Below, piece by piece: positions 1 to 8,527 of a stretch of 49,339 nucleotides of DNA (position 1 is the stretch's first letter; each line of letters starts with the position of its first letter). The stretch comes from CAZFGN01 sp964518695 (GTDB lineage: Bacteria; Patescibacteriota; Minisyncoccia; UBA6257; Colwellbacteraceae): NCBI GenBank assembly GCA_964518695.1, contig CAZFGN010000003.1:1-49339 (forward strand). Direction: 5' to 3'. The translations under genes and the position numbers were made by a program. Under the pieces are notes generated by a model, which did not search any database, was not told where the DNA came from, and saw only the letters and a list, made by a program, of their open reading frames with translations.

Positions 1-115
1 GGTGACGCCTGACCGATGCGAGAAGGTTAACGGCGGGGGTGTTATGTAGCAATATGTAATGCTCACTGCCCGAAGCCCTCGTCAATGTCAGCGGTAACTA
101 TAACCGTTCTAAGGT

Positions 116-531
116 GATTGCATTGCCTTAGTAAAATTCGGCTATATGCTGGAATAACCGTGTATCCGACGCTACTCGAAAGAGTGACAATGCGATCGGT
201 GCGGTCAATCAGCAGGAAAGATTTAATGAAGACAAAAAAATGATAGAAAAATTGAGGTCAGCCCTTCTTGATGGACTCGGATAGCATCGTTAACTGCTCT
301 CCGCCTACTTCGCAAGTAGATGGTGTCATCAAGGTAGGTTTACTCCGAGCGCTAAGCGTTAAGAGTGCGGGGCTGTAAACCTCATTCATTAAGAATCCTC
401 AGAGACTATATGCCGAACCGCAGTACGTAAAATGTAACGTGCTCGGAAGATATAGTCCGAACTCTATGGCGACATAGAGAATGGCACAGAAATGTTGCCA
501 TCGACAACACAATATTGTCGTAACAATTTTG
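116..531 (+). mobile_element. Group I intron 1 in 23S rRNA (site after U1931)
   Basis: A 416-nt insertion between exon ending ctaaggt and exon starting agcgcaattcc. It obeys the group I rule: the 5' exon ends in U and the intron ends in G. The core elements are visible: a P-Q-like segment (gctatatgctggaa, near 141-155) and the P7 strands R (actatatgccgaac, near 405-419) and S (gatatagtccgaac, near 448-462). By my alignment the site follows E. coli U1931, a position known to host group I introns in other bacteria. I find no open reading frame of use. Its core closely resembles intron 2 and not introns 3 and 4. Confidence 0.9.
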
Positions 532-860
532 AGCGCAATTCCTTTTCGGGTAAGTTCCGAAGCGCACGAATGGTGTAACGACTGGAGAACTGTCTCAAGG
601 ATGAGCTCGGTGAAAATGCGATTCCCGTGAAGACGCGGGATACCTGCAGCGGGACGAAAAGACCCCGGGAGCTTTACTGTAGCTTGGTATTGGCTTTAGA
701 ACTGGTTTGCGTAGCGTAGTGGGGAGCCTTTGAACTCTGGTTTTCGGATTGGAGGGAGGCGACGATGAAACACCCATCTTTCAAGTTTTAGAATCTAACC
801 TTGAGGGCAAAAACCTTGAGGAACAGTGCCTGGCGGACAGTTTTAATGGGGCGTTATCCT

Positions 861-1776
861 CAACTAATAGTTTACCTCCGTAAACTAGGGGGTTAACGTT
901 AAAAAATTTGGCTATATGCTGGAACATCCGTGTATCTCGTTGTACTCTTCGGTCGAAGAGTGAAAATTAACGAGTGGTATCCCGCAACGTGCGGGATCGA
1001 CGGACAATCAGCAGGCAACTCCGACAAATATCGGAAGAGTCCTCAACGACTATACGCCAAACGGCGATCATATCCGAGATGCGCTGATGATATAGTCTGA
1101 ACTTTGTAGCGATACAGAGATCCGGTCATAACCAGGAAACCTACTTATGCGAACAATACAAATTGAAGAGCGTAAAAATTCGTTAGTCCTAACAGATCGG
1201 CAACGAGCAATTCTTGTCGGATTATTGTTAGGGGATGGACATCTAGAAACACAGAATCGCGGCAAAACTTACCGACTAAAGATTGAGCACGGCATCACGC
1301 AACGCGCGTATGTCGATTGGCTTTATCTTGAGTTTCAAGACTGGGTTCGTACGCCGCCTCGGTCGCGAACAAAACTTTCGTTCGGGAAACCGATTGCAAG
1401 TTATGGATTTGCAACTTATTCAAGCGGAGCATTGCGTTTCTACGCGCAGCAGTTTTATCGTAATGGTAAAAAGGTTCTCCCTAAAATAATTGGGAAACTA
1501 ATTGATCCTTTTTCGATAGCAATATGGTTTATGGACGATGGTTCATGGAAATCAAGTGAGCACAGTACATATATCATTCATACGATTGGCTATAGCCGAT
1601 CGGAACTCACGCGTGTCCGAGAAGTATTCGAGAAGAAGTTCGGCATTATGGTTGCTATCCATAAACAATATAACGGCTTGCGACTGTATGTCGTATCCGC
1701 GTCTGCCAAACGATTTAAGACACTTATTGATCAGTATGTAATTCCATCGATGCAGTATAAGTTAGGTGAACACATG
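861..1776 (+). mobile_element. Group I intron 2 in 23S rRNA (site after U2262), with homing endonuclease gene
   Basis: A 916-nt insertion between exon ...gttatcct and exon cctaaagagtaacggagg. The 5' exon ends in U and the intron ends in G (acacatG). A guide segment with ggggg near 897-901 can pair with the exon end atcct. The core repeats the layout of intron 1: gctatatgctggaa near 911, the R strand (actatacgccaaac near 1050) and the S strand (gatatagtctgaac near 1090). The catalytic core occupies about the first 270 nt; the rest is the endonuclease gene, placed just before the 3' splice site. My E. coli numbering puts the insertion beside the P-loop helix. Confidence 0.88.
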
Positions 1777-1788
1777 CCTAAAGAGTAA
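1147..1788 (+). CDS. LAGLIDADG homing endonuclease encoded in intron 2
   Basis: A 213-residue intron-encoded DNA endonuclease, expected to cut intron-less 23S genes and drive intron spread. Two LAGLIDADG helices are visible: the first around residues 21-33 (AILVGLLLGDGHL) and the second around residues 124-136 (IAIWFMDDGSW). Each has the acidic residue for metal binding, so it should act as a monomer of the two-motif type; it may also help splicing as a maturase. The ATG is preceded by an aggaaa Shine-Dalgarno-like run about 10 nt upstream. The last three codons and the TAA stop lie beyond the 3' splice site, in the conserved 23S exon. The protein can therefore only be made complete from unspliced precursor. 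No frameshifts, so it is probably intact. Confidence 0.9.
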   Translation: MRTIQIEERKNSLVLTDRQRAILVGLLLGDGHLETQNRGKTYRLKIEHGITQRAYVDWLYLEFQDWVRTPPRSRTKLSFGKPIASYGFATYSSGALRFYAQQFYRNGKKVLPKIIGKLIDPFSIAIWFMDDGSWKSSEHSTYIIHTIGYSRSELTRVREVFEKKFGIMVAIHKQYNGLRLYVVSASAKRFKTLIDQYVIPSMQYKLGEHMPKE

Positions 1789-2139
1789 CGGAGGAGTTTA
1801 TTAAGGTCAGCTTAGCGCGGATGGAAATCGCGCTGGACGCGTAAAGGCAAAAGCTGGCTTGACTGCAAGACTTACAAGTTACGCAGGTGCGAAAGCAGAA
1901 CTTAGCGACCCGACGGCTATGTTGAGTATATATTTATATGTGCTTGACTCTTAATAGAAAGGCCGGAGACATCGGCTAAAAGCTACTCCGGGGATAACAG
2001 GCTGGTTTCGTCCGAGCGTCCCTAGCGACGACGAAGCTCGGCACCTCGATGTCGGCTCGCCCTAGCGCGGGGGTGAAGAAGCTCCCAAGCGTTTGGCTGT
2101 TCGCCAATTAAAAGGGCACGCGAGCTGGGTTCAAACCGT

Positions 2140-2536
2140 CAATAAATGAACCCTAAAGATAATCGAACACGGCGGCTTTACACCGTAAGGTGTATCGAAA
2201 AATCGACTCATATCGGTGAAGTCCAATAATATTTACAACCTGTAATTATTGGATAATACCGAGGGAAGTCTACGAAGACGTAAAATTAAAAAATCAAAAA
2301 TCAAAATGACAAATCAAAATTATAAAATGTTTCAAATTTTTAACATTTTACATTGTCATTTTACGCTTTGATATTTACATTTTAAATTTTGTATGACCCC
2401 GTAGAGACTTAGCCGCCTTATGCGGCTGGAGTCCAGCGAAATGCTGGGCTAACACGTCAATCTCCTTTGGATCTAAAGATCTATTAAGGATGGTGGTATA
2501 GTCCGATCCTACTGGTAACAGTAGTAAAATGATATG
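2140..2536 (+). mobile_element. Group I intron 3 in 23S rRNA (site after U2593)
   Basis: A 397-nt insertion between exon ...caaaccgt and exon cgtgagacagg. The 5' exon ends in U, the intron ends in G. The site corresponds to E. coli U2593, the same position used by the Chlamydomonas I-CreI intron. Core elements: cggtgaagtcc near 2215, gataataccgagggaag near 2252, R strand gagactta near 2404 and S strand gtatagtccgat near 2496. It carries no gene. An AT-rich self-complementary insert (2281-2390) sits between the P4-P6 side and P7. The core matches intron 4 closely. Confidence 0.85.
2281..2390 (+). repeat. AT-rich imperfect palindromic repeat, copy A, inside intron 3
   Basis: About 110 nt, almost pure A/T, beginning taaaattaaaaaatcaaaa and ending acattttaaatttt. 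The two ends are largely self-complementary, so it should fold as a long hairpin in a peripheral loop of the intron. A shorter version with the same ends lies in intron 4 (2775-2859), flanked by the same intron core sequences (gggaagtctac before, tgaccccgta after). Confidence 0.8.
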
Positions 2537-2599
2537 CGTGAGACAGGTTGGTCTCTATCTGCTGCAGGCGTTTAACACTTGAGGGAAGTTGACCCTAGT

Positions 2600-3023
2600 A
2601 AAATTTTGCTACTTCAGAAAGTAATTTCTGATGACAATGTGGCTAATAACGGTGAAGTCTTAGTTAATTTCAGGTTCGTTGATAACCAATCTTGTGACGG
2701 TCCGTCATGAACGGTACAATTAAACTTGAGGACCAGAAATAATTGAGATAATACCGTGGGAAGTCTACAAAATATAAAATTAAAAAATCAAAAATCAAAA
2801 TGATAAAATGTTTTAAATTTTTCAACATTTTACACTTTGATATTTACATTTTAAATTTTGTTTGACCCCGTAACGACTTGCCGGTTTGAACCGGCAGACT
2901 TGCATAACGAGGAATCGTTTCTTTGAAAACGACAGCCTATGCAGGTAATACGCCAACACCCGATCCCGCACAGCGGGAGGGTGAAGATATAGTCTGTGCT
3001 CCTCGCGAGAGGGGAATAAAACG
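2600..3023 (+). mobile_element. Group I intron 4 in 23S rRNA, splitting the sarcin-ricin loop (after U2656)
   Basis: A 424-nt insertion between exon ...gaccctagt and exon acgagaggaccgg. The 5' exon ends in U and the intron ends in G (aaaacG). By my alignment the junction follows E. coli U2656, inside the sarcin-ricin loop that stimulates translational GTPases. Core elements: cggtgaagtct near 2650, gataataccgtgggaag near 2747, R strand acgacttg near 2872, S strand gatatagtctgtg near 2985. No gene. It shares its core and the AT-rich insert with intron 3, so one probably arose from the other by transposition to a new site. Confidence 0.83.
2775..2859 (+). repeat. AT-rich imperfect palindromic repeat, copy B, inside intron 4
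   Basis: About 85 nt. It starts with the same taaaattaaaaaatcaaaa as copy A and ends with the same gatatttacattttaaattt run, but lacks a middle segment. It lies at the equivalent place in the intron, between the P4-P6 side and P7. Confidence 0.8.
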
Positions 3024-3102
3024 ACGAGAGGACCGGGTTGAACGAACCTCTGGTCTACCGGCTTTGGTACCAACTGAAGCGCCGGGTAGCTATGTTCGGA
3101 AG

Positions 3103-3135
<33 letters not shown>

Positions 3136-3312
3136 CATCCCAAGATTAGGTGTAGGGTCCTGGAAGATTACCAGGTTGATAGGCTTCAGGTGTAAGGTCA
3201 GTAATGATTTTAGCCAAGAAGTACTAATAACCCGACTAAAACTTTTTATAATCGGGAAACCGATCATTTAAATGCTAATTACCAATAATTATTCAATTAA
3301 GTAAGTTTTTGT

Positions 3313-3427
3313 TTGCCGGTGTTTTATTTGCGTATGGCCCACCTCTTCCCATTCCGAACAGAGAAGTGAAAGTACGTAAAACCGATGATACTTGGGGCGA
3401 CTCAGGGAAAGTAGGTTATGCCGGCAT
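3313..3427 (+). rRNA. rrf: 5S ribosomal RNA
   Basis: About 115 nt downstream of 23S. The ends pair (tgccgg at 3314-3319 with ccggca at 3421-3426). The internal landmark is conserved: cccacctcttcccattccga followed by acagagaagtgaaa. The 3' half carries the cgatgatacttgggg-type loop D/E stem. Boundaries are set from the terminal helix and are good to a few bases. Confidence 0.93.
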
Positions 3428-3447
3428 ACAAAAGCTTAGTTTCCGTT

Positions 3448-3453
3448 TATAAT
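3448..3453 (+). promoter_or_regulatory. -10 box (TATAAT) six nt before the next gene's ATG
   Basis: A consensus TATAAT lies at 3448-3453, and the ATG at 3460 follows after 6 nt. No convincing -35 is visible at the right distance because that stretch is the end of 5S rRNA. If used, transcription would begin at or next to the A of the ATG, giving a leaderless mRNA. Confidence 0.5.
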
Positions 3454-3459
3454 TAACTT

Positions 3460-4218
3460 ATGCGCCGCTTTTTTAAACAGTTTATTTACGGTTTCTTATA
3501 TCTTTCTATATTAGCCGTCATAGTAGGCGGAGTTTATTATTTCTATTTTATTCCGGAGCAAAGTTGTTTTGATGACATAAAGAATCAAAATGAAACCGGA
3601 CTAGATTGCGGAGGGACGTGTGCCGATTGTGAACTCAAAACACTCACTCTAAAAATAGATGAACCACAGGCATTTGATGGAGGTCAATTCAAATCAACCC
3701 TACTTGCTAGGGTTACTAACCCCAGTCTCAATTACGGACTTAATGATTTTGAATATGAGTTCCAAGTGTTTAGCCAGTTTGGTACCCTTATTTCTAAGTT
3801 TAGGGCGAGATCGTACATTCTAACCGACGAATCTAAGTATCTCATTGTTCCTGGGATCGACATAGACCCTCGAGACATAAGTCATGTCACAATTAATATT
3901 CCAATTCAAAACTGGGAACGAGGCTCTAATTTACCTCACTTGAACTTAAAGTTCAAGGATTTACTCACCCTGCCTGTTGCAAAAAGTGTTCAGGTCGGAG
4001 GGGTGTTGGTGAACGATTCTTCAAGTGGTTTTTCTTCGGTTAGTTTAATCGGAATATTATTTGATAAAAACGGCGACACTGTTAACGCCTCTGGAACTAA
4101 GATTGATAATGTCCGTGCCTTTAGTGAGATTCCATTCACCATTTTCTATCCGATCATTAAAAATGTTCAAGAAATAAACTTCGGTTCAACCAAAGTTTTT
4201 TATGAGGTTAAGCGATAG
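3460..4218 (+). CDS. Membrane-anchored surface protein with Cys-rich DCGG motif
   Basis: Unrecognised 252-residue protein. Residues 1-7 are basic, residues 8-30 form one transmembrane segment, and the rest should lie outside the membrane. Directly after the anchor comes a Cys cluster (C36, C50, C54, C57) in the pattern CFDDIKNQNETGLDCGG, then TCADC. This resembles the short C-x-D-G-x-x-N-x-x-E-x-D-CGG-x-C motif seen in many cell-surface proteins, probably disulfide- or metal-stabilised. The remainder (about 60-250) is predicted beta-rich, Ig-like. Its 3' end overlaps rodA by 17 nt, suggesting co-translation and a role near the cell wall elongation machinery, but no function can be assigned. 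Confidence 0.75.
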   Translation: MRRFFKQFIYGFLYLSILAVIVGGVYYFYFIPEQSCFDDIKNQNETGLDCGGTCADCELKTLTLKIDEPQAFDGGQFKSTLLARVTNPSLNYGLNDFEYEFQVFSQFGTLISKFRARSYILTDESKYLIVPGIDIDPRDISHVTINIPIQNWERGSNLPHLNLKFKDLLTLPVAKSVQVGGVLVNDSSSGFSSVSLIGILFDKNGDTVNASGTKIDNVRAFSEIPFTIFYPIIKNVQEINFGSTKVFYEVKR

Positions 4219-5278
4219 ATTAGATTTGTGGCTTGTGGGCCCAGTGGTCTATTTAATGATCGCCGGGTTTCTCACTATCTACTCTGTAAGCCCATCGTTG
4301 TTCGCAAAACAGCTGATTTGGGTCTCGTTAGGGCTTATTCTAATTTTTGGTCTGCGCTATCTAAATTTGAGGGCATTATTAAGTTATCAATGGGTGGTTT
4401 TGGCTATCTATGCTTTAGTAATTTTACTTCTCTTAATTACTTATTTTGTAGCTAGGCCTATTGCTGGGACAAGAGGTTGGATAGTCTTGGGACCTGTCCA
4501 GATCCAGCCATCTGAATTCATGAAAGCTGCGCTCGTAATTCTATTATCAAGATTCTTTGCCTCGCGCCATATTTCTATAGCTAATCTTCGTGTGATTGCG
4601 ACCTCCTTCGTTTATGTTTTAGTTCCATCAATCCTTGTACTTATTCAACCTGACTTGGGTACTGCCCTTATAATTTTTGGAATCTGGTTTGGTTACTTAC
4701 TCGTCTCTGAATTACCGGTCAAACAAACTCTAGGGTTTATAGGTTTATCTTTAGTCGTTTTTGCGCTCGCCTGGAATTTTGGTTTGGCTAATTACCAGAG
4801 AGATAGAATTTCGGCCCTCTTTGATGAGACAAAAGATCCATTGGGAATAAATTACAATGTCATCCAGTCTAAGATCGCGATCGGTTCGGCAGGTTTTTTT
4901 GGCAAGGGCTTTGGTCAAGGGACTCAAGTTCAACTGGGATTTCTGCCAGCTGCCCCCACCGATTTCGTCTTTGCGGCTTTTACCGAAGAATGGGGGATAT
5001 TAGGCGGGGCGACCATTGTCCTTGCGCTCCTATTCTTAATCTTTAGAATTGCTTTAATTGGAGAGAAACAGAACAACAATTTTTATAAACTTCTCTCGCT
5101 GGGAACAATAATCGTAATCTTATTGCATTTAGTGATAAACCTAGGGTCAGTTTTAGGACTTTTGCCGGTAGTGGGCGTAAGTTTGCCTTTCATGAGCTAC
5201 GGAGGATCAAGCCTCTTGACATTATCTTTCCTAGTTGGTATTATTCACAACATTGTCGGCAAGCGAGCTGGTTTTTAG
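4202..5278 (+). CDS. rodA: RodA/FtsW family peptidoglycan glycosyltransferase
   Basis: Polytopic membrane enzyme of the SEDS family. It polymerises lipid II glycan strands during wall growth, normally with a class B penicillin-binding protein. 358 residues with about ten hydrophobic helices, as expected for RodA. Family motifs: GTRGWIVLGPVQIQPSE (89-105), QPDLGTAL (149-156), GKGFGQGTQVQLGFLP (234-249), PTDFVFA with the catalytic Asp at 254, and GVSLPFMSYGGSS near the C-terminus. RodA is preferred over FtsW because of the short N-terminus and overall similarity; FtsW cannot be excluded. ATG overlaps the preceding gene. The partner penicillin-binding protein and mreB are not in the window. Confidence 0.9.
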   Translation: MRLSDRLDLWLVGPVVYLMIAGFLTIYSVSPSLFAKQLIWVSLGLILIFGLRYLNLRALLSYQWVVLAIYALVILLLLITYFVARPIAGTRGWIVLGPVQIQPSEFMKAALVILLSRFFASRHISIANLRVIATSFVYVLVPSILVLIQPDLGTALIIFGIWFGYLLVSELPVKQTLGFIGLSLVVFALAWNFGLANYQRDRISALFDETKDPLGINYNVIQSKIAIGSAGFFGKGFGQGTQVQLGFLPAAPTDFVFAAFTEEWGILGGATIVLALLFLIFRIALIGEKQNNNFYKLLSLGTIIVILLHLVINLGSVLGLLPVVGVSLPFMSYGGSSLLTLSFLVGIIHNIVGKRAGF

Positions 5279-5384
5279 GTATTATCTATAACTTGACGGC
5301 CAAGAGAAAGAAAAATTTAAATAACTGATAGATATTTTCTTGAAATGAAAAACCTTTAGAAAGTTAAAAGGTTTGCTTATTTTT

Positions 5385-8300
5385 ATGCCAAAATTACCAG
5401 TAAAAATTTTTTCTTCACATCCCGGATCACCCATTGAGCAACCAAAATTGCACGCGGTACAAACCGATTCGTATAAGTGGTTCAAAGATAAGGGTGTTGC
5501 CGAGCTTTTTCAAGAAATCTCACCTATCAAAAGCCATGTTGGGGATTTAGAACTGCATTTTATTGATTATTACTTTGGTGAGCCAAAGTATGACGAGAAA
5601 GAAGTCTATATTAAAGGCATAACCTACGAAGCTCCTTTAAGAGCCAAACTGAAGTTGGTTGATAGAAAAAGCGGGAAAGCCAAGGAGCAGGAAGTTTATC
5701 TTGGAGATTTTCCAATTATGACTGACCGGGGAACATTTATTGTAAACGGCATTGAAAGAGTGGTTATTTCACAAATCATCAGATCACCGGGCATTTACTT
5801 CACTGTAAACGTTCACCGTGGTCGCAAACTTTTCGGAGGGAAAATTATACCAAATCGTGGTATATGGTTAGAGTTTGAAACAGATCCCGATGGCTCCATT
5901 GGAGTAAAGATTGATCGTCATCGGAAGGTACCCGTTACTAATCTTTTGAGGATTTTCGGGATGGACAACGACGAAATCTTAAAAACTTTAGGTGACGCCC
6001 TCAAACCCACTTTAAAGGGTGATGAGGCCACCGACGCTGGGACTTCTTACTTAGAAATATACAAAAGGATTAGGCCAGGTGATCTGGCTACGGCAGCGGA
6101 TGCTAAACGTCTTATTGATGCTATGTTTTGGGATCCTTCTAGATACGATCTCTCTGCTGTTGGCCGCTTCAAGCTTAACCAGAGACTTGAGATGAGCGGT
6201 TCGGCAAACAAGCTTTTGGAATTAAACGACCTCCTCGCGGTTATTAAAGAAATGATTAGTTTGAATGGCAATCCCAAGGCTGAATCTGACGATATAGACC
6301 ATTTATCTAATAGACGAGTGCGTACCGTTGGTGAACTTCTACAGACCAGATTACGAGTGGGCTTTGCTCGTCTACGTCGCAATGTTCAAGACAAAATGTC
6401 CACCTTGGAAGCCGAGCTAATAAATCCCGTCAGTCTTATAAACCCACGTCTCTTAACCTCGGTAGTTCAAGAATTCTTTTCCTCGTCTTCTGTTTCTCAA
6501 TTTATGGATAGAAATAATCCTTTATCAGAAGTGGAGCACAAAAGGAAATTAACTGTCCTAGGTCCTGGGGGACTTACTAAAGAGCGTGCGAGCATCGAAG
6601 TTCGCGATGTGCACGAATCTTATTATGGAAAAATTTGTCCAATTCAATCGCCAGAAGGACAAAGTATCGGCTTGGTTAGTTCCTTCACTACCTACGCTAA
6701 ATTAAACGACTACGGCTTTATCATCACTCCTTATATAAAAGTTGAAAAGGGGAAACTCACCGGCAAAATATTTTGGCTTGACGCCGCCGAAGAAGAAAAA
6801 TATAATATCGCCGCTTCGAACACCAACTTTGATAAAAATGGTAAAATAAGCGAAAAACAAGTTGACGCTAGGATAAATAGCAAGCCTGGAATCTGTTCTG
6901 TAGAAGATATTCATTTTATAGATATTTCTCCAAATCAGGTTTTTAGCGTGGCTACTTCTTTGGTGCCTTTTTTGGAGCATGATGACGCTAACCGCGCTTT
7001 AATGGCTTCTAACATGCAGAGACAGTCGGTTCCTTCGATAAAACCTCAAGCTCCATATGTGGGGACTGGCGTTGAAGACTTAGTAGCAAGAGATTCAGGC
7101 TATATGATCTTTTCAGAAATTGACGGTGTTGTTAATGAAATAGACGGCAATCACATTACTGTGAAACCGGAAAACGGTAAGTCTATCGAGTATGAACTTA
7201 TCAAATTCAAGATGAGTAACAAGCTTGGCATTACCCAAAAACCTTTAGTGAAGAAAGGAGAAAGGGTCAAAAAAGGAGACGCTTTGGCCGATGGTCACGC
7301 AATGGATAACGGAACTCTAGCCCTTGGACAGAACCTCGTAGTTGCCTTTGCCTCTTTTGGTGGACTTAACTTTGAAGACGCTATTATACTTTCCCAAAGG
7401 GTTCAGAGGGATGATTTGTTTACCTCTGTTCATATAGAGGATTTTCCTGTTGACGTTCGCGATACCAAGCTTGGTGAGGAATTGACTACCCCAGACATTC
7501 CAAATGTTGCCGAGGACAAGCTCAAGAATCTTGACGAGAGCGGCATTATTAGAATAGGAGCAGAAGTGCGCGGCGGTGACATTCTAGTTGGTAAGATTTC
7601 GCCAAAGGGCGAGAGCGAGCTTACTCCCGAAGAAAGACTAGTAAGAGCTATTTTCGGAGAGAAGGCGAGGGACGTTAAAGATACTTCTTTAGAGCTACCC
7701 CATGGGAAGTCAGGACGGGTAGTGGGAATAAAAATTTTCTCGAGAGAGAAAGGGGATAAATTAGAGCCTGGAGTCATTGAAAAAATCCAGGTTCAAGTTG
7801 CTGAACTAAGAAATGTAAGGGCTGGAGACAAATTAGCTGGACGTCATGGTAATAAAGGCGTTGTTTCGCGCATCTTGCCGGTCGAGGATATGCCTTATTT
7901 AGAAGACGGTACTCCAGTTGATATAGTTTTGAATCCTCTTGGTATAGCTTCTAGGATGAACTTGGGGCAACTCTTTGAAACTCATCTTGGCTGGGCTGCT
8001 AAAAAGTTGGGTTATCGTGCTAATACCCCGATTTTTAGCGGCGCGACCGAAGAACAAATAAGAGGAGAACTTAAGAAAGCTGGTTTATCGGACGACGGTA
8101 AAGTAACGCTCTACGATGGCAGGACGGGGCGGCCTTTCGACCACAAAGTTACTGTCGGGGTTATGTACATGATGAAGCTTAACCACTTAGTAGTTGATAA
8201 AGTGCATATGCGTTCAGTCGGCCCTTATTCGTTGATTACTCAACAACCTTTAGGAGGTAAGGCGCAGCTTGGTGGTCAGAGGTTTGGAGAAATGGAAGTC

Positions 8301-8522
8301 TGGGCTCTTGAAGGATACGGCGCTTCTCACATACTTCAAGAAATGCTTACCATTAAGTCGGATGATATTCTTGGTCGTTCTTCAGCTTTCGAATCGATCA
8401 TCAGAGGCGAGAAGATTAAAAAACCAAACATCCCGGCGGCTTTTAATGTGATGATAAACGAACTCAAAGCTTTGGGTTTATCGGTAAAACGAATCGATGG
8501 AGACAAAGGTAAATTACAGTAA
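5385..8522 (+). CDS. rpoB: DNA-directed RNA polymerase subunit beta
   Basis: Beta subunit of RNA polymerase; with beta' it forms the active centre. I start at the ATG at 5385, with an aaaagg run about 12 nt upstream; a TTG at 5373 would sit on that run. This gives 1045 residues, well below E. coli (1342), because lineage-specific insertions are absent. Landmarks: GTFIVNGIERVVISQIIRSP in the lobe/protrusion, the rifampicin pocket (FMDRNNPLSEVEHKRKLTVL), EVRDVHESYYGKICPIQSPE, GQNLVVAF with GLNFEDAI, AGDKLAGRHGNKGVVSRI with catalytic lysines, and GGKAQLGGQRFGEMEVWALE at the C-terminus. The rpoC gene starts 5 nt after the stop. At the position of E. coli Ser531 there is Thr (residue 390). Confidence 0.97.
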   Translation: MPKLPVKIFSSHPGSPIEQPKLHAVQTDSYKWFKDKGVAELFQEISPIKSHVGDLELHFIDYYFGEPKYDEKEVYIKGITYEAPLRAKLKLVDRKSGKAKEQEVYLGDFPIMTDRGTFIVNGIERVVISQIIRSPGIYFTVNVHRGRKLFGGKIIPNRGIWLEFETDPDGSIGVKIDRHRKVPVTNLLRIFGMDNDEILKTLGDALKPTLKGDEATDAGTSYLEIYKRIRPGDLATAADAKRLIDAMFWDPSRYDLSAVGRFKLNQRLEMSGSANKLLELNDLLAVIKEMISLNGNPKAESDDIDHLSNRRVRTVGELLQTRLRVGFARLRRNVQDKMSTLEAELINPVSLINPRLLTSVVQEFFSSSSVSQFMDRNNPLSEVEHKRKLTVLGPGGLTKERASIEVRDVHESYYGKICPIQSPEGQSIGLVSSFTTYAKLNDYGFIITPYIKVEKGKLTGKIFWLDAAEEEKYNIAASNTNFDKNGKISEKQVDARINSKPGICSVEDIHFIDISPNQVFSVATSLVPFLEHDDANRALMASNMQRQSVPSIKPQAPYVGTGVEDLVARDSGYMIFSEIDGVVNEIDGNHITVKPENGKSIEYELIKFKMSNKLGITQKPLVKKGERVKKGDALADGHAMDNGTLALGQNLVVAFASFGGLNFEDAIILSQRVQRDDLFTSVHIEDFPVDVRDTKLGEELTTPDIPNVAEDKLKNLDESGIIRIGAEVRGGDILVGKISPKGESELTPEERLVRAIFGEKARDVKDTSLELPHGKSGRVVGIKIFSREKGDKLEPGVIEKIQVQVAELRNVRAGDKLAGRHGNKGVVSRILPVEDMPYLEDGTPVDIVLNPLGIASRMNLGQLFETHLGWAAKKLGYRANTPIFSGATEEQIRGELKKAGLSDDGKVTLYDGRTGRPFDHKVTVGVMYMMKLNHLVVDKVHMRSVGPYSLITQQPLGGKAQLGGQRFGEMEVWALEGYGASHILQEMLTIKSDDILGRSSAFESIIRGEKIKKPNIPAAFNVMINELKALGLSVKRIDGDKGKLQ

Positions 8523-8527
8523 TATTT

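Noticed and set aside
5373..5384. TTG start for rpoB
   Set aside because: It abuts the aaaagg run that would be its Shine-Dalgarno; the ATG at 5385 has better spacing.
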